A DNA stretch of 63,990 nt from Deltaproteobacteria bacterium (GCA_026388695.1 JAPLJH010000008.1:1-63990); one strand, 5' to 3'. Counted from the first letter of the stretch, positions 1-9,000 are shown. The notes: generated by a model not told the origin, from the sequence alone. A program made the numbers and translations.

Positions 1-491
1 ACAACCGTGCCGCTAGGCGTTTTCGCATCCCAACTCAAATCGTGCACGCCGGAGGGGACATAACCCAAGTTTGCAGTGTCGGCCAGGTTGCCTGCGGCGT
101 CATAAATATCCAACCTGCAGGAATCGGCGGCATCGGCCAAAGTGTACTGGGTCGTGGAAACCTTCCCAGCCACTACGCCCAAGCTGTTCCCGGTTCCCTG
201 GACCTCTTTGCCAATCAGGCTCAGGAGCTGGAGATTGTTCTGCGACACCTGGTAGCCAAGCAGCTTCTCCAGGTTGTCGGACATCTTCATGGTGGCTTCC
301 ATATTGGAAAACTGGGCGAGCTGCGAGGCCATCTGCGTACTGTCCATAGGCGCCAGCGGGTCCTGGTGCTGCATCTGGGTAATAAACAGCGTCATGAAAT
401 CACTACGATCCAGGGTTTTCTTGCCCACCGCCTTAACGGCTGTGGCATCCGGAGTAGGAATGGTTGCACTAGTGCTTGCTGTAGTCGTCAT
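1..491 (-). CDS. flgD: Flagellar hook-capping protein FlgD, C-terminus cut by window edge
   Basis: FlgD is the scaffold that caps the growing flagellar hook outside the cell so that FlgE subunits can assemble. Read leftwards from the ATG at 489-491 it begins MTTTASTSATIPTP. The family signature follows at about residues 25-60: a DFMTLFITQMQHQDPLAPMD segment and then the TQMASQLAQFSNMEA helix. After that comes the start of the FlgD Ig-like/tudor region. The frame is still open at base 1, so the C-terminal part lies outside the window. A GAGAGAGGAAAAAG Shine-Dalgarno region precedes the ATG. It starts 20 nt after the fliK stop, so it is probably co-transcribed with fliK. Domain order and neighbours make the call secure. 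Confidence 0.93.
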   Translation of the reverse strand, partial: MTTTASTSATIPTPDATAVKAVGKKTLDRSDFMTLFITQMQHQDPLAPMDSTQMASQLAQFSNMEATMKMSDNLEKLLGYQVSQNNLQLLSLIGKEVQGTGNSLGVVAGKVSTTQYTLADAADSCRLDIYDAAGNLADTANLGYVPSGVHDLSWDAKTPSGTV

Positions 492-511
492 TGCTTTTTC
501 CTCTCTCGTTC

Positions 512-2332
512 TCAGGCAAACAGATCCACGCCGGTTTCACGACCAGTTCCGGGCTGCACCCGCTGATAGAGAATATCATCGGGCAGGTCCGCCAGGGTTG
601 TCCTACGCTGAGCGGCTCCCTTGTCCAGCGAACCCGCCTGGAACTGCTGCCAGGCTTCGTTGCTGTCATTGTTCTGATTCAAGGACACATTGCACTGCCC
701 AAGGGCAAAGCCCTGCTTTGCCATATTTTCCTTGAACTGCTCCAAGTTGCTTTCCAGCACCTCTTTGACCCGGGAATTTTCCATGGCAAAGGAAACGGCC
801 ACCTGATTGTCGCGCACCGTCATCTCGACCTTGACCTCGCCCAATTCCTTGGGATAGAGCTTGAGGACCAAGTGATGCTCCTGGTTGCGCAACCCCTGAA
901 GCACACCCTGGGAAAGCTGAGCAAAACCCTGCTGCTGGAGGGCTGGGGGGAGGTTGGGAATATTCACGAAAGGTCTGGCCGCCTGGCTTGAAGCGGCAGC
1001 GGTGCCGCCGGTCTCGACCTTGGCCGCCACAGCGGCATCGGTTGAGAAGACGCCATTGTTTTCGACGAACAACTCCTTGCTGGTCCCGGTTTCTTTGACA
1101 GACACGCCAGAAGCCAGCGCATCCCGGCCCTCGGCGTGAGAATGTTCGGTTTCCGGCTCCTCGGCAACGGCAAGCACGGCCCCATCTCCTTTCTTAGCGG
1201 CACTTTCCTGCCAATGCTCCGCCGAGGCTTTCTTCTCCATCACCGCCTCGGCAAAAACGGAACCCTGCTGAGCCTTGACTCCCTGTTGCACCTTGACCTT
1301 GGCAAGATCAACACTTTCCATGAGCTTCTTAAAAACAGCAACCACCGAACCCTGGACAGCGGAAGACAGACTCGGCCCCTTGGTTTCAAAACCGGACTTA
1401 GTCAGCACCTCTTGAAGATCCGCGAGAAAGGTAAGGGGATCCGCCTGGAGCCGGTTGGCCTTCACCTCTTGAACAGCCTGCTCCAACACGTTTTTCAGGC
1501 GGTCCAGGGTGAGCGGCACCGGAGGAATTTCCTTAACCAAGCCTTCCACAACCGGCAGACGCTCGGGCAACAGGGCACGCTGCAACTGCTGGGAAACCCC
1601 GGCGTTGGCAAGAATATCCTGGAGCTGTTCTGCTTCCACCGCAGTGAGGTCGGTAATATTTTCCCCAGGCAATCCTTTCAACCCGGCCAGAATTTTTTGC
1701 AGATCAATGGTGTTATCCCCCCGCACCGCCGCTTCGCTGATCTTACCCACATCGGGGACAGGCACGCCAAGACGCTCCAGAACGTTCTGGAGAAGCGGCA
1801 GATCGGTTTCCGGTACAGTAACGGGCGCGTTATCCTGCAAGGTCTGGAAATGGCGGGAGAATGAGGAAAGAAAATCGTCAAGATTCACCTTGCCATCCTG
1901 ATTCTTCATTTTATCCATGAGCGCGGTCAGCTGGCTTTCGTTCATGCCGGCATCTTGGGCGATCTTCTGAAGAAGCGCCGGATCAGGCACCGGGAACGAC
2001 CATTCGCCTGGCCCCAGTTTTTGGTCGCCCGCAGTCTTCTGGAGATCCTGAACAAACTGCCCCAACAGGGCGGCGACGGTGGTTGCCGCATCGGCCTCTT
2101 TTTTCTCCGAAGCGGCGGCAGGCGTCTTCTTATCAGCGGCAGAGGCAGGAGTAGCCTTGGTTTTTTGCTGGCCCAGGAGATTGTTCTTGTCCCGTCGTTC
2201 CGTGGCCATCTTCTTTTCCATATAGTCGGAAAAATTCGACCCTGTTTTCTGGCCAGCAGGATTTTTCGCATCAACCGCTGCCGTTACCTGGGCCTTTGGG
2301 GCCTGGACAATGGGAATCATGAGTGCGTCCAC
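512..2332 (-). CDS. fliK: Flagellar hook-length control protein FliK
   Basis: FliK is the secreted molecular ruler that sets hook length and switches the export gate to filament substrates. The protein has a long, low-complexity Ala/Lys/Gln-rich N-terminal region and a conserved C-terminal Flg_hook domain (roughly the last 130 residues) with the block LVLKLYPKELGEVKVEM, followed by VSFAMENSRVKEVLESN. I chose a GTG start at 2330-2332 because AAGGAG lies 6 nt upstream and a longer reading would run through the sigma-54 promoter. ATG at 2318-2320 is the alternative. The predicted length is 606 residues, typical for the family. It is the first gene after the promoter at 2403-2418 and is followed by flgD. 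Confidence 0.9.
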   Translation of the reverse strand: MDALMIPIVQAPKAQVTAAVDAKNPAGQKTGSNFSDYMEKKMATERRDKNNLLGQQKTKATPASAADKKTPAAASEKKEADAATTVAALLGQFVQDLQKTAGDQKLGPGEWSFPVPDPALLQKIAQDAGMNESQLTALMDKMKNQDGKVNLDDFLSSFSRHFQTLQDNAPVTVPETDLPLLQNVLERLGVPVPDVGKISEAAVRGDNTIDLQKILAGLKGLPGENITDLTAVEAEQLQDILANAGVSQQLQRALLPERLPVVEGLVKEIPPVPLTLDRLKNVLEQAVQEVKANRLQADPLTFLADLQEVLTKSGFETKGPSLSSAVQGSVVAVFKKLMESVDLAKVKVQQGVKAQQGSVFAEAVMEKKASAEHWQESAAKKGDGAVLAVAEEPETEHSHAEGRDALASGVSVKETGTSKELFVENNGVFSTDAAVAAKVETGGTAAASSQAARPFVNIPNLPPALQQQGFAQLSQGVLQGLRNQEHHLVLKLYPKELGEVKVEMTVRDNQVAVSFAMENSRVKEVLESNLEQFKENMAKQGFALGQCNVSLNQNNDSNEAWQQFQAGSLDKGAAQRRTTLADLPDDILYQRVQPGTGRETGVDLFA

Positions 2333-2402
2333 TGAAAACTCCTTGCTGTAAGATTGACCTTCATCTTGGTGCCCGACTGGAGCACACTTGCCACCTTGCC
2401 AA

Positions 2403-2418
2403 AGCAAAAGGTGTGCCA
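2403..2418 (-). promoter_or_regulatory. Sigma-54 (-24/-12) promoter for fliK-flgD
   Basis: On the minus strand the sequence is TGGCACACCTTTTGCT, matching the sigma-54 consensus TGGCAC-N5-TTGCW with the exact 12-nt GG-to-GC spacing. It lies about 70 nt before the fliK GTG. A perfect 7-1-7 dyad, CGCCTGAATCAGGCG (2419-2433), directly abuts the -24 end. The nearby sigma-54 activator genes fit this promoter type. Confidence 0.8.
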
Positions 2419-2620
2419 CGCCTGAATCAGGCGACACTAAATACCGATATAATAATGAAAAAACAATGAGTTGCGCAATATTAGCAGACAGGGATACTCC
2501 CCGGTAATGAACCGCCAAAACAGTAAGAGAGGAAAAGAATTCCCCCACAAAAAGCCGAGAGAGAGAGATGAGAAAGCAGGGTTGGGCAAGAATTGCCGGG
2601 AGAAGACGGGGAGGACTATA

Positions 2621-3056
2621 AAAATCCCATTGGCACCCAGCCGAGCACCGAAGAGGCCTGCTTCAGACGATTAGTATGTTCATTTCTTTGCTTGCCCAAA
2701 GAAACGGAACCAAAGAAAAGGCCCCCTGTGTCTCTTGTCCCGCCGTTGGCGGGATTCCCTGTGCTCCTCGATGCTGCCGGGGCTTTGCAAACTCGCTTCG
2801 CTCAAACAGTGCAAATCCCTTTTCGGCAGCCTCTCCGGTGCTCGGCTGCGTGCCAATGGGATTTTCCCCTTCCCCATTTGTCCTGCCGCGCCTCGCAGAC
2901 GGGGGCAGGAAAAGACGCAAAAACTGTTTGAGGGCGAAGCCCGAGTTTTTTTGCGTCCCGCCCACGTCGAGAAGTAAGGGAAGCCCGCAGGGCCAGGACT
3001 GGCTGGGGTGCCTTTTTCTTGTTTCTTCTTTTGGGCACACAAAAGAAAAAAACAAA
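2621..3056. repeat. Composite inverted-repeat element, copy A
   Basis: This stretch between fliK and motE has no credible gene. Its left part (2621-2865) is bounded by inverted ends: AAAATCCCATTGGCACCCAG at 2621-2640, whose reverse complement returns at about 2846-2865. The right part (2866-3056) ends with a degenerate reverse complement of the CTTGCCCAAAGAAACGGAA block that sits near 2690, so the whole forms a second, larger palindrome. A shorter copy in the opposite orientation lies at 41997-42187. Similar CCAAAGAAA-type intergenic repeats are common in Proteobacteria. No transposase is present, so it would be a non-autonomous element. Confidence 0.7.
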
Positions 3057-3057
3057 A

Positions 3058-3094
3058 ACAAAAAAAGCCCCTCCGGCTAAACGCCGGAAGGGCT
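3058..3094 (-). terminator. Rho-independent terminator after motE
   Basis: AGCCCCTCCGGC (3066-3077) pairs with GCCGGAAGGGCT (3083-3094) around a TAAAC loop, with one internal mismatch. On the minus strand the stem is followed by a run of seven T residues. It lies just past the motE stop and should end the flgB-to-motE transcript, leaving fliK-flgD to its own promoter. Confidence 0.75.
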
Positions 3095-3127
3095 AAAAAA
3101 TCAAAAACGAAACAACTCTACTTCAGA

Positions 3128-3622
3128 TCAGGGCAGGCCAAGAAGCCTGCTCACCCGCACTGCCTTGTCCTGACTCAATTTGGGGATGATCTTCGCCACC
3201 GCCTCGGTCTTCATGGCTCGCAAAATCTCCACCGCCTCGACGTCTTCCATCTTGTCAAGCAGGGGGGCCACCTTGGATGGGCTCATGGCGCTATAAATCT
3301 TGATCAGATTCTTAAACTGCTGGTCCTTGCCCTTAACCGCCCCGCCAAGCTGCCCCTTAAGTTCTTCCTGGATGGCATTGACCTTGGTGTACTTCTCGTC
3401 CACTTCCTTGTTCAAGGCGGAGAGTTCCTTCTCCTTCTCGGCCATGGCCTTTTCCTTGGCAGCCAGGGCATCTTCACGCTCCTTCATCCCGGCGGCACCG
3501 GAAATCTCCTGGGGCGTGATCCTTACCGGGGTTTTCTCCTCGGTAAAAGCGGGGATGGTCACCACCAGGGTCAACAACACGGTGAGCAATTGGATGATGT
3601 ATCTGCAGTTGCGTTTTTTCAT
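3128..3622 (-). CDS. motE: MotE-like flagellar protein with MgtE-N-type domain
   Basis: The 164-residue protein has an N-terminal hydrophobic segment (about 9-27, RYIIQLLTVLLTLVVTIPAF), a charged Lys/Glu coiled coil (about 45-95) and a C-terminal helical domain (about 100-162) containing AMSPSKVAPLLDKMEDVEAV and KIIPKLSQDKAVRVSRLL. This layout matches MotE, the periplasmic chaperone that helps the stator protein MotC fold and find the motor. It may act in the same way here, but no stator genes are in the window. It is the last gene of the flgB operon, 38 nt after fliJ, with a GGACGGG Shine-Dalgarno-like sequence before the ATG. The family is clear; the exact partner is inferred. Confidence 0.75.
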   Translation of the reverse strand: MKKRNCRYIIQLLTVLLTLVVTIPAFTEEKTPVRITPQEISGAAGMKEREDALAAKEKAMAEKEKELSALNKEVDEKYTKVNAIQEELKGQLGGAVKGKDQQFKNLIKIYSAMSPSKVAPLLDKMEDVEAVEILRAMKTEAVAKIIPKLSQDKAVRVSRLLGLP

Positions 3623-3660
3623 GATCCCGTCCGGAATAGGTCGTGGAACCCAGTTCCTAC

Positions 3661-4110
3661 CTAGTGAAGATTGCCCTTGCGACCGAAACGAAGCACCATC
3701 ATCTCGTCCGCCTCGTTCTGCTCTTTCTTCAATCCGGCCAGGAGGAATTTTTGGTAATCCCGCTCCCTGGCCTTTTCCATCACCTTTTTATCCTGCACCT
3801 TGACGGTCAACTCAACCCTGGCCTGGGCAACCGCCCCCCGCTGGGCTTCTATCTGGGCTTGGCCAGCCTCGACCTCCTGCTCCTTGCGAAAGATTCCTTC
3901 CACATACAAAGCAAAGACCGGGGCCAGCATCTGTTGCTCCTTTTCTACTTCAAACTCGGCGATCAATTCCTGCCGCTGCTGCTGCAGTGCGGCAAGCTGT
4001 TGCTTCTGCTGTTCAAGCAGCGTGAGTTCTCGGCCAAGTTTCTGCTGGGCAAGCTCTTCGAGATTGCGCCGCAGACCAAGAACTGTTTCAAGCCTGAAAT
4101 GATACGCCAT
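3661..4110 (-). CDS. fliJ: Flagellar export protein FliJ
   Basis: FliJ is the central stalk of the flagellar export ATPase and escorts export chaperones at the cytoplasmic face of the basal body. The 149-residue product is almost entirely predicted coiled coil, rich in Gln, Glu, Leu and Lys, and opens with the family's typical MAYHFRLETVLGLRR. FliJ is usually about 145-150 residues. GAGAGGGAACA precedes the ATG. It lies 24 nt after fliI, the standard arrangement in flagellar operons. Sequence conservation in FliJ is low, so the call leans on the N-terminal motif, length and position. Confidence 0.88.
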   Translation of the reverse strand: MAYHFRLETVLGLRRNLEELAQQKLGRELTLLEQQKQQLAALQQQRQELIAEFEVEKEQQMLAPVFALYVEGIFRKEQEVEAGQAQIEAQRGAVAQARVELTVKVQDKKVMEKARERDYQKFLLAGLKKEQNEADEMMVLRFGRKGNLH

Positions 4111-4134
4111 TGTTCCCTCTCTATGGACCTTGCC

Positions 4135-5460
4135 CTAAACGCTCTGGCCGTCTGCGGCAAAAATCTCCGCCAGCTGCTGGGCGCTTTCAGCAAAGGAAAC
4201 TTTTTCCTCCACCGGCTGTTTGAGATAGCCGTTCAACCGGTCGATCATGGTGATGGCGTTATCGATCTTCGGATTGCTGCCCTTGGCATAGGCGCCGATA
4301 TTGATCAGGTCTTCCGAGCGGCGGTAGGTGGACATGACTTCCAAAAATTTATGGGCAACACGCACCTGCTCTTTGGGCACCACATCGGTCATACACCGGC
4401 TGATGCTGCCCATAACCTCGATGGACGGGTAATGCCCCTGGCTCGCCAGATCACGGCTCAAAATAATATGACCGTCCACGATGGAGCGCACCGCGTCGGC
4501 GATGGGCTCGTTCATGTCGTCGCCCTCCACCAGCACCGTGTAGATGCCGGTGATACTCCCCTTGCCCATGCAGGTTCCGGCCCGTTCCAGCAATTTGGGA
4601 AGCTGCCCGAACACCGAGGGGGTATAGCCCCGGGAGGTGGGCGGCTCGCCGATGGCCAGGCCAACCTCCCGGCTGGACATGGCAAAACGGGTGACGGAAT
4701 CCATCATCAAAATAACATCGCGACCTTTGTCGCGGAAAAACTCGGAGATGGCTGTGGCAAGATAGGCCCCGCGCATCCGCACCAGAGGCGGCTGATCCGA
4801 GGTGGCCACCACGACCACGGAACGGGCCAGCCCTTCGGGGCCGAGATCCCGCTCGATAAAGTCTTTCAACTCCCGGCCACGCTCGCCGATCAGGGCGATG
4901 ACGCTGATATCAGCGGCCGTGTGCCTGGCGATCATGCCAAGCAGAGTGCTTTTTCCCACCCCGGAACCGGCAAGAATCCCGATGCGCTGGCCCTTGCCCA
5001 AGGTCAACAGGCCATTGATCGCCCGCACCCCCACATCCACCGGCTCAAAGATGCGCTCCCGCTCCATGGGATTTAAGGGCGCAGCATAGAGGGGATACTG
5101 GGTCTCGGCCTGCAAAGGACCTTTGCCGTCCATGGGATTGCCCAGGCCGTCAATAACCCGGCCCAGCAAGGATTCGGCCACCGGCACCCCAGCCTGCTCA
5201 CCTACCAGCCGGATAGCGCTGCCCGGTTCAACCCCGCGCATCTCGCCCAGAGGCATGAGCAAAACCCGGCCCTCGCGAAAACCAACCACCTCGGCCAGCA
5301 CCGTGCCCTGATTCTTGAAAACCGAAACCTCGCAGATACTGCCCACCGGAATCCCCGGCCCCAGGCTCTCCAGAACCATGCCGATGACCTGATTCACCCG
5401 ACCGCCCACGCTGACGAGCGAGGTATCCTGGGCAACTTGGAGGCAGTGGGAAAGGTTCAT
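4135..5460 (-). CDS. fliI: Flagellum-specific export ATPase FliI
   Basis: FliI is the F1-beta-like hexameric ATPase that helps unload export substrates at the type III flagellar gate. The 441-residue protein shows an N-terminal beta-barrel region, Walker A AGSGVGKS at 164-171, Walker B VILMMDSVTRFA, and the family block EVGLAIGEPPTSRGYTPSVF. Length and domain order are normal, and catalytic residues look intact. AAGGATG lies upstream of the start. It is separated from fliH by a palindromic element at 5502-5610, so the usual tight fliH-fliI spacing is broken. This could lower or buffer fliI expression relative to upstream genes. Confidence 0.97.
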   Translation of the reverse strand: MNLSHCLQVAQDTSLVSVGGRVNQVIGMVLESLGPGIPVGSICEVSVFKNQGTVLAEVVGFREGRVLLMPLGEMRGVEPGSAIRLVGEQAGVPVAESLLGRVIDGLGNPMDGKGPLQAETQYPLYAAPLNPMERERIFEPVDVGVRAINGLLTLGKGQRIGILAGSGVGKSTLLGMIARHTAADISVIALIGERGRELKDFIERDLGPEGLARSVVVVATSDQPPLVRMRGAYLATAISEFFRDKGRDVILMMDSVTRFAMSSREVGLAIGEPPTSRGYTPSVFGQLPKLLERAGTCMGKGSITGIYTVLVEGDDMNEPIADAVRSIVDGHIILSRDLASQGHYPSIEVMGSISRCMTDVVPKEQVRVAHKFLEVMSTYRRSEDLINIGAYAKGSNPKIDNAITMIDRLNGYLKQPVEEKVSFAESAQQLAEIFAADGQSV

Positions 5461-5501
5461 GGCATCATCATCCTTGAATTATAAGCTATCGGTGGTCTCC
5501 G

Positions 5502-5610
5502 CGTAACTGTTCAGCAGTGCCGCAGATGCGCGGAAGAGGCCTGCGAACAATAGCCAGCCTATGTGAGCTGGCCGATGACAAAGCAGATGCGGTGCTGCTG
5601 AACAGTTACG
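5502..5610 (-). repeat. Dispersed ~108-bp palindromic element, copy 1 (fliH/fliI junction)
   Basis: A perfect 16-bp terminal inverted repeat, CGTAACTGTTCAGCAG and its complement, encloses a core beginning TGCCGCAGATGCGCGGAAGA and containing GAGCTGGCCGATGACAAAGC. The terminal TTA at 5606-5608 is the TAA stop codon of fliH read on the minus strand. Related copies lie at 16635-16785, 22114-22264 and 26577-26688, all in the same orientation. The central hairpin differs from the others (CAATAGCCAGCC in place of AGTGTGCTTTTGC). Confidence 0.85.
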
Positions 5611-6358
5611 TATCTGCAACCATGGCCGCGAGAAAAGCCTGCTCGACACCGGCGTACAGCCTTGCCTTGCAGTTTTCCAGGGTGGCGTCGATCTCGCCAA
5701 AATCTGTTTTCAGGAAACAGCCGCCCTCGGCAATGTTGGGGTCCTCGACCAACTGGATACGATTTTTGCCCTCAATCAGGCGGGAATTCTCCAGGCTCGC
5801 TTTTTTCAACCGCCCGAAATCATCGCCATGCAGATGGATCTGCACCGTGGAGTTTTCCACCACAAATTCCATGGCCTTTTTGAGACAGGCCTGAATAACC
5901 AGGGGATTCACGGAAACCTCATGGTACACCAACCGATCCACCATGGTGGTGATCAAGGCAAGCATGCTCTCCTGATGCTGCCGCAAAAGCGCTTCCCGCT
6001 CACCATCTAGGGCGGTGAGCAACGCATCAAGCTCTTGGAGCCGCTGCTCATATTGTGCCAACCCAGCTGCCTTGCCCTCGGCCTCGCCCGCAGCCTTTCC
6101 CTCGGCATAGGCGTCCTGCTTGAGTTTTTCCGCCTGATCCCCGGCCTGGCGAACAATCTCGACGGCTTCCTCCATGGCAATTTCCCGCGGAGACCTATGC
6201 TTTGCAAGCTTCTTGGCTTCAGCGCTGCCGGGCTTGACCTGCCAGAAATCCTCAAAGGACAGGAAATCGTCCGTTTCCAGGCTTGGCGCGGTCTGCACCA
6301 CACGATCCTGCTGCAATTTGATAATCTTAGACAAATTCGTCCTCGCCGCCGCCGCCAC
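5606..6358 (-). CDS. fliH: Flagellar assembly protein FliH
   Basis: FliH binds and restrains the export ATPase FliI and links it to the C-ring. The product has a Gln/Glu/Ala-rich helical middle with AEGKAAGEAEGKAAG-type repeats (about 105-125), which resemble the GxxxG repeats of FliH, and a C-terminal domain with VDRLVYHEVSVNPLVIQ and IQLVEDPNIAEGGCFLKTDF. The listed GTG start gives 250 residues and overlaps fliG by 32 nt. TTG at 6332-6334, directly at the fliG stop and after GAGGAC, would give an N-terminus SKIIKLQQ that fits the family better. The stop codon TAA is supplied by the palindromic repeat at 5502-5610, so the C-terminus (VADT) may have been reset by that insertion. Confidence 0.9.
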   Translation of the reverse strand: MAAAARTNLSKIIKLQQDRVVQTAPSLETDDFLSFEDFWQVKPGSAEAKKLAKHRSPREIAMEEAVEIVRQAGDQAEKLKQDAYAEGKAAGEAEGKAAGLAQYEQRLQELDALLTALDGEREALLRQHQESMLALITTMVDRLVYHEVSVNPLVIQACLKKAMEFVVENSTVQIHLHGDDFGRLKKASLENSRLIEGKNRIQLVEDPNIAEGGCFLKTDFGEIDATLENCKARLYAGVEQAFLAAMVADT

Positions 6359-7352
6359 TCATGAGCTGGATCTTGCCTTCCTGCTCCAAACGCTTGGCGA
6401 TCTTGATTATGGCCTGCTGGGCAGCCTCGACATCCTTCACCCGAGTCGGCCCCATGATTTCCATGTCTTCCTTGAGCATTTCCACGGCCCGTGAAGACAT
6501 GGCCCCAAATATCTTTTCCTTGAGCTCCTCGGAGGCGAGCTTAAGGGCCAATTTAAGATCGTCGGTGCTGACCTCCTTAAGAATGGACTGAACCCCGCGA
6601 TCATCCACGCCGATGAGATCTTCAAAGACAAACATCAGGCGGCGGATTTCATCGGCCAGGGTTTCCCGCTGTTCTTCAATCCCTTCAAGAATAGATGCCT
6701 CGAGCCCTCGATCGGCATTGTTCAGAATTTCGGCCACAGCCTCCACCCCGCCGAGACGCTGTCCCTCCATGCCTTCAACCGTGAGAAGCTCATCTTGCAG
6801 CACTCGGTCCACATCCACAAGAATCTCGGGGCTTACCTTATCGAGTTCCGCCATACGCATCATGACTTCCACCTGAACCTCCTCATTGAACTCCATGAGG
6901 ATCTGGGCCGACTGGACCGGCTCTAGAACAGAAAGAACCAGGGCCACGGTCTGGGGATGTTCGTTGCGCAGGAAGTTGACCAACACCTTGGGTTCGAGCT
7001 TGCGTGCCTTCTGGAAAAGCGTCAGCTTCCAGTCGGAACGGATTTCTTCCAATATCTCACTGGCCTTGTCGCTGGAAAGCGCTCGCTTCAGTGCGCCCTC
7101 CAGCATCTCGTTGCCGGAAAGAAAGATATCGGTATCACCGGTGTCGGCCTTGAACTCATTGACCAGGGCAGTCAGATCCTCTTTGTCGACTTTGTCGATC
7201 CTGGCCATCTGCCGACCAACACTCTTGATATCCTCGGGATCGAGCCGCTGGAAGACCTGGGAGGCAAACTCCTCGCCCACGGTGAGCAAAAAGACCGCCG
7301 CTTTCTCCGGCCCGGTGAGGGATTCACCGCTCTTTTTCTCCGCTTTGCTCAT
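6327..7352 (-). CDS. fliG: Flagellar motor switch protein FliG
   Basis: FliG forms the upper C-ring and converts stator movement into torque. At 341 residues it has full length. Visible blocks are LTGPEKAAVFLLTVGEEFAS at the N-terminus, the middle domain NEHPQTVALVLSVLEPVQSA, and the C-terminal torque helix region with MFVFEDLIGVDDRGVQSI and GPTRVKDVEAAQQAII. The charged residues that contact the stator (in DEIRRLMFVFEDL) are present. It ends GGGGEDEFV and overlaps the start of fliH. GAGGCC before the ATG lies within the end of fliF. No damage is visible. Confidence 0.97.
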   Translation of the reverse strand: MSKAEKKSGESLTGPEKAAVFLLTVGEEFASQVFQRLDPEDIKSVGRQMARIDKVDKEDLTALVNEFKADTGDTDIFLSGNEMLEGALKRALSSDKASEILEEIRSDWKLTLFQKARKLEPKVLVNFLRNEHPQTVALVLSVLEPVQSAQILMEFNEEVQVEVMMRMAELDKVSPEILVDVDRVLQDELLTVEGMEGQRLGGVEAVAEILNNADRGLEASILEGIEEQRETLADEIRRLMFVFEDLIGVDDRGVQSILKEVSTDDLKLALKLASEELKEKIFGAMSSRAVEMLKEDMEIMGPTRVKDVEAAQQAIIKIAKRLEQEGKIQLMSGGGGEDEFV

Positions 7353-7355
7353 GGA

Positions 7356-8963
7356 TTAGGCCTCTTCACGTAACCAGCGGCGCACCAGATCCGCAGCCCG
7401 GTCAGGATCGCTCTGGGCCAGCCGGTAAATTCGCTCCTGATCGCTGATCCCGCGCGGGGCAAGAGAAAGATCTTCCTCCTCCATCGCGACGCCACCGACC
7501 GCGGGACCATGTCCGCCAGGCCTGGACACACCGCCAGCGCGAGTCTCCAACTGTTTGGTTGCAAGAATTTTCAGAAACGGCTTGATGACAAAGAGGAGCA
7601 CAAGAACAGCACCCAACAGATAGACCAGGGGCATGGCCAGCCATTCCAGCATCGCCCGATATTTTTCCATGGGATCCACCTCCGGCTCGGGCACTGAGGA
7701 CAGGGCAAAGGGCAGACTCGCCACTTCCACCTGATCGCCACGCTCTTCGCTATAGCCAATGGCATTTCTAACCAACTTGTCCAAATTCTTCATTTCTTCC
7801 GGGCTTCGCGCCTGATATTTTAGGCTTGTCTTGCCATCCTTGTCAACGCTCTTTTCGTAGGAACCATCGACCATAACGGCTATGGACAGTTTTTTGACAG
7901 CCCCGCCCTTGTCCTGGGTGTGCTTGGTTTGCTTGCTGATTTCGTAATTACGGGTAACGTTGTTGCGATTGTACCCGGCTGCGGCCTTTCCTTCTCCGCC
8001 CGCCTCGGCAAAGGTGGCAAGCTCGCCCTTAACTCCCGGGATTCATTCGGGATTGGCACCGCCACGCTGATCGTTTTCCGTGAGCATCTGTTCGCTGCGC
8101 ACCACCTGGGCCTCGGGATCGAAACTCTCCTCGGTCCGCTCCACCTTGTTGAAATCCACTTCTGCAGTGACCCGCGCCCTGACCCGATTGACGCCAACCA
8201 CCTCCTCCAGCATGGTTTCCACCTTCTGCCGCAGGGTGTCTTCAATCTTTATCTGGTACTCCAACTGGTTTCCGGTAAGCACCCCCTCGCCATCACCCTG
8301 TTTCCGGTAGAGCAGACGGCCGCTGGTATCGACCAGGGTGATATTTTCCGTGGTCAGCCCAGGAACCGCGCTGGCCACCAAGTTGACAATGCTCTGAATC
8401 TCATGCTGGTTGAGTTTTTCCCGACCACGCAGCTTAACGCTGATCGAAGCGGTGGGGGGCTTTTCATCCTCGATGAACACCGATTCCTTGGGGGTGGCGA
8501 TATGCACCCTGGCCTCGATGACCTGCTGGAAATTGCGGATGGTTCGAGCGAGCTCTCCCTGCAAGGCCCGCTGATAGTTCAAACGCTGGACAAAATCGGT
8601 CTGCCCGAAGCTGGTCTGGTTGAAGATCTCAAAACCAACGCCGCCGCCCCTGGGCAACCCCTCCCCGGCCAAGGTCAATCGGACCTCGTACACCTGGGTG
8701 GCAGGAACCAGAATGGCCCCGCCGTCATCGGACAACTTGTAGGGGATGCGCTGGTCCTTGAGTTTCGTCAAAACCTCGCCGGCATCTTCCTGGTTCAACC
8801 CGGAAAAAAGAACCTTGTAGGAGGTTTCCTTGCTGCCTGTGGTCAGGCTCAACAGGCCGCCAACCACCACGGCGATCACCACAAGTCCGAGTATTTTTTG
8901 GGTCATACTCAGGCCCTTGGCAATGGAAGCGATCTGCTCAAGAATTTCTTTTGGGGTAGCCAT
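7356..8963 (-). pseudogene. fliF: Flagellar MS-ring protein FliF, interrupted by an in-frame TGA
   Basis: FliF builds the membrane-embedded MS ring that seeds the flagellum. Both halves are intact and in the same frame. The N-terminal part (8963-8046) has a TM segment (GLVVIAVVVGGLLSLTTG), VLFSGLNQEDAGEVL and the ring-building motif GFEIFNQTSFGQTDFVQ. The C-terminal part (8042-7356) has RNYEISKQTKH, a second TM (LVYLLGAVLVLLFVI) and the FliG-binding tail. They are separated only by a TGA at 8043-8045, in the context NPE-stop-IPGVKG. Without that stop the product is 535 residues, normal for FliF. A single GGA-to-TGA change would explain it. The site is in the variable periplasmic linker, not at a known cysteine. 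A true mutation would block flagellar assembly unless there is readthrough; a sequencing error is also possible. Confidence 0.85.
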
Positions 8964-9000
8964 GTTCTGTTCCCTTTACCTAAAAGTTTAGGATCACTTA

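Noticed and set aside
2676-3080. Small proteins encoded within the composite repeat
   Set aside because: Frames are open on both strands because of the palindromic GC-rich repeat and recur with the repeat at 42 kb; there is no independent coding signal.
3643-5076. Long plus-strand frame opposite fliJ and fliI
   Set aside because: Shadow of two secure flagellar genes; no motif or ribosome-binding site.
8043-8045. Selenocysteine at the fliF TGA
   Set aside because: The site is in a variable linker where the family has no conserved Cys, and no GGU-loop hairpin of SECIS type follows. A nonsense change or sequencing error is simpler.
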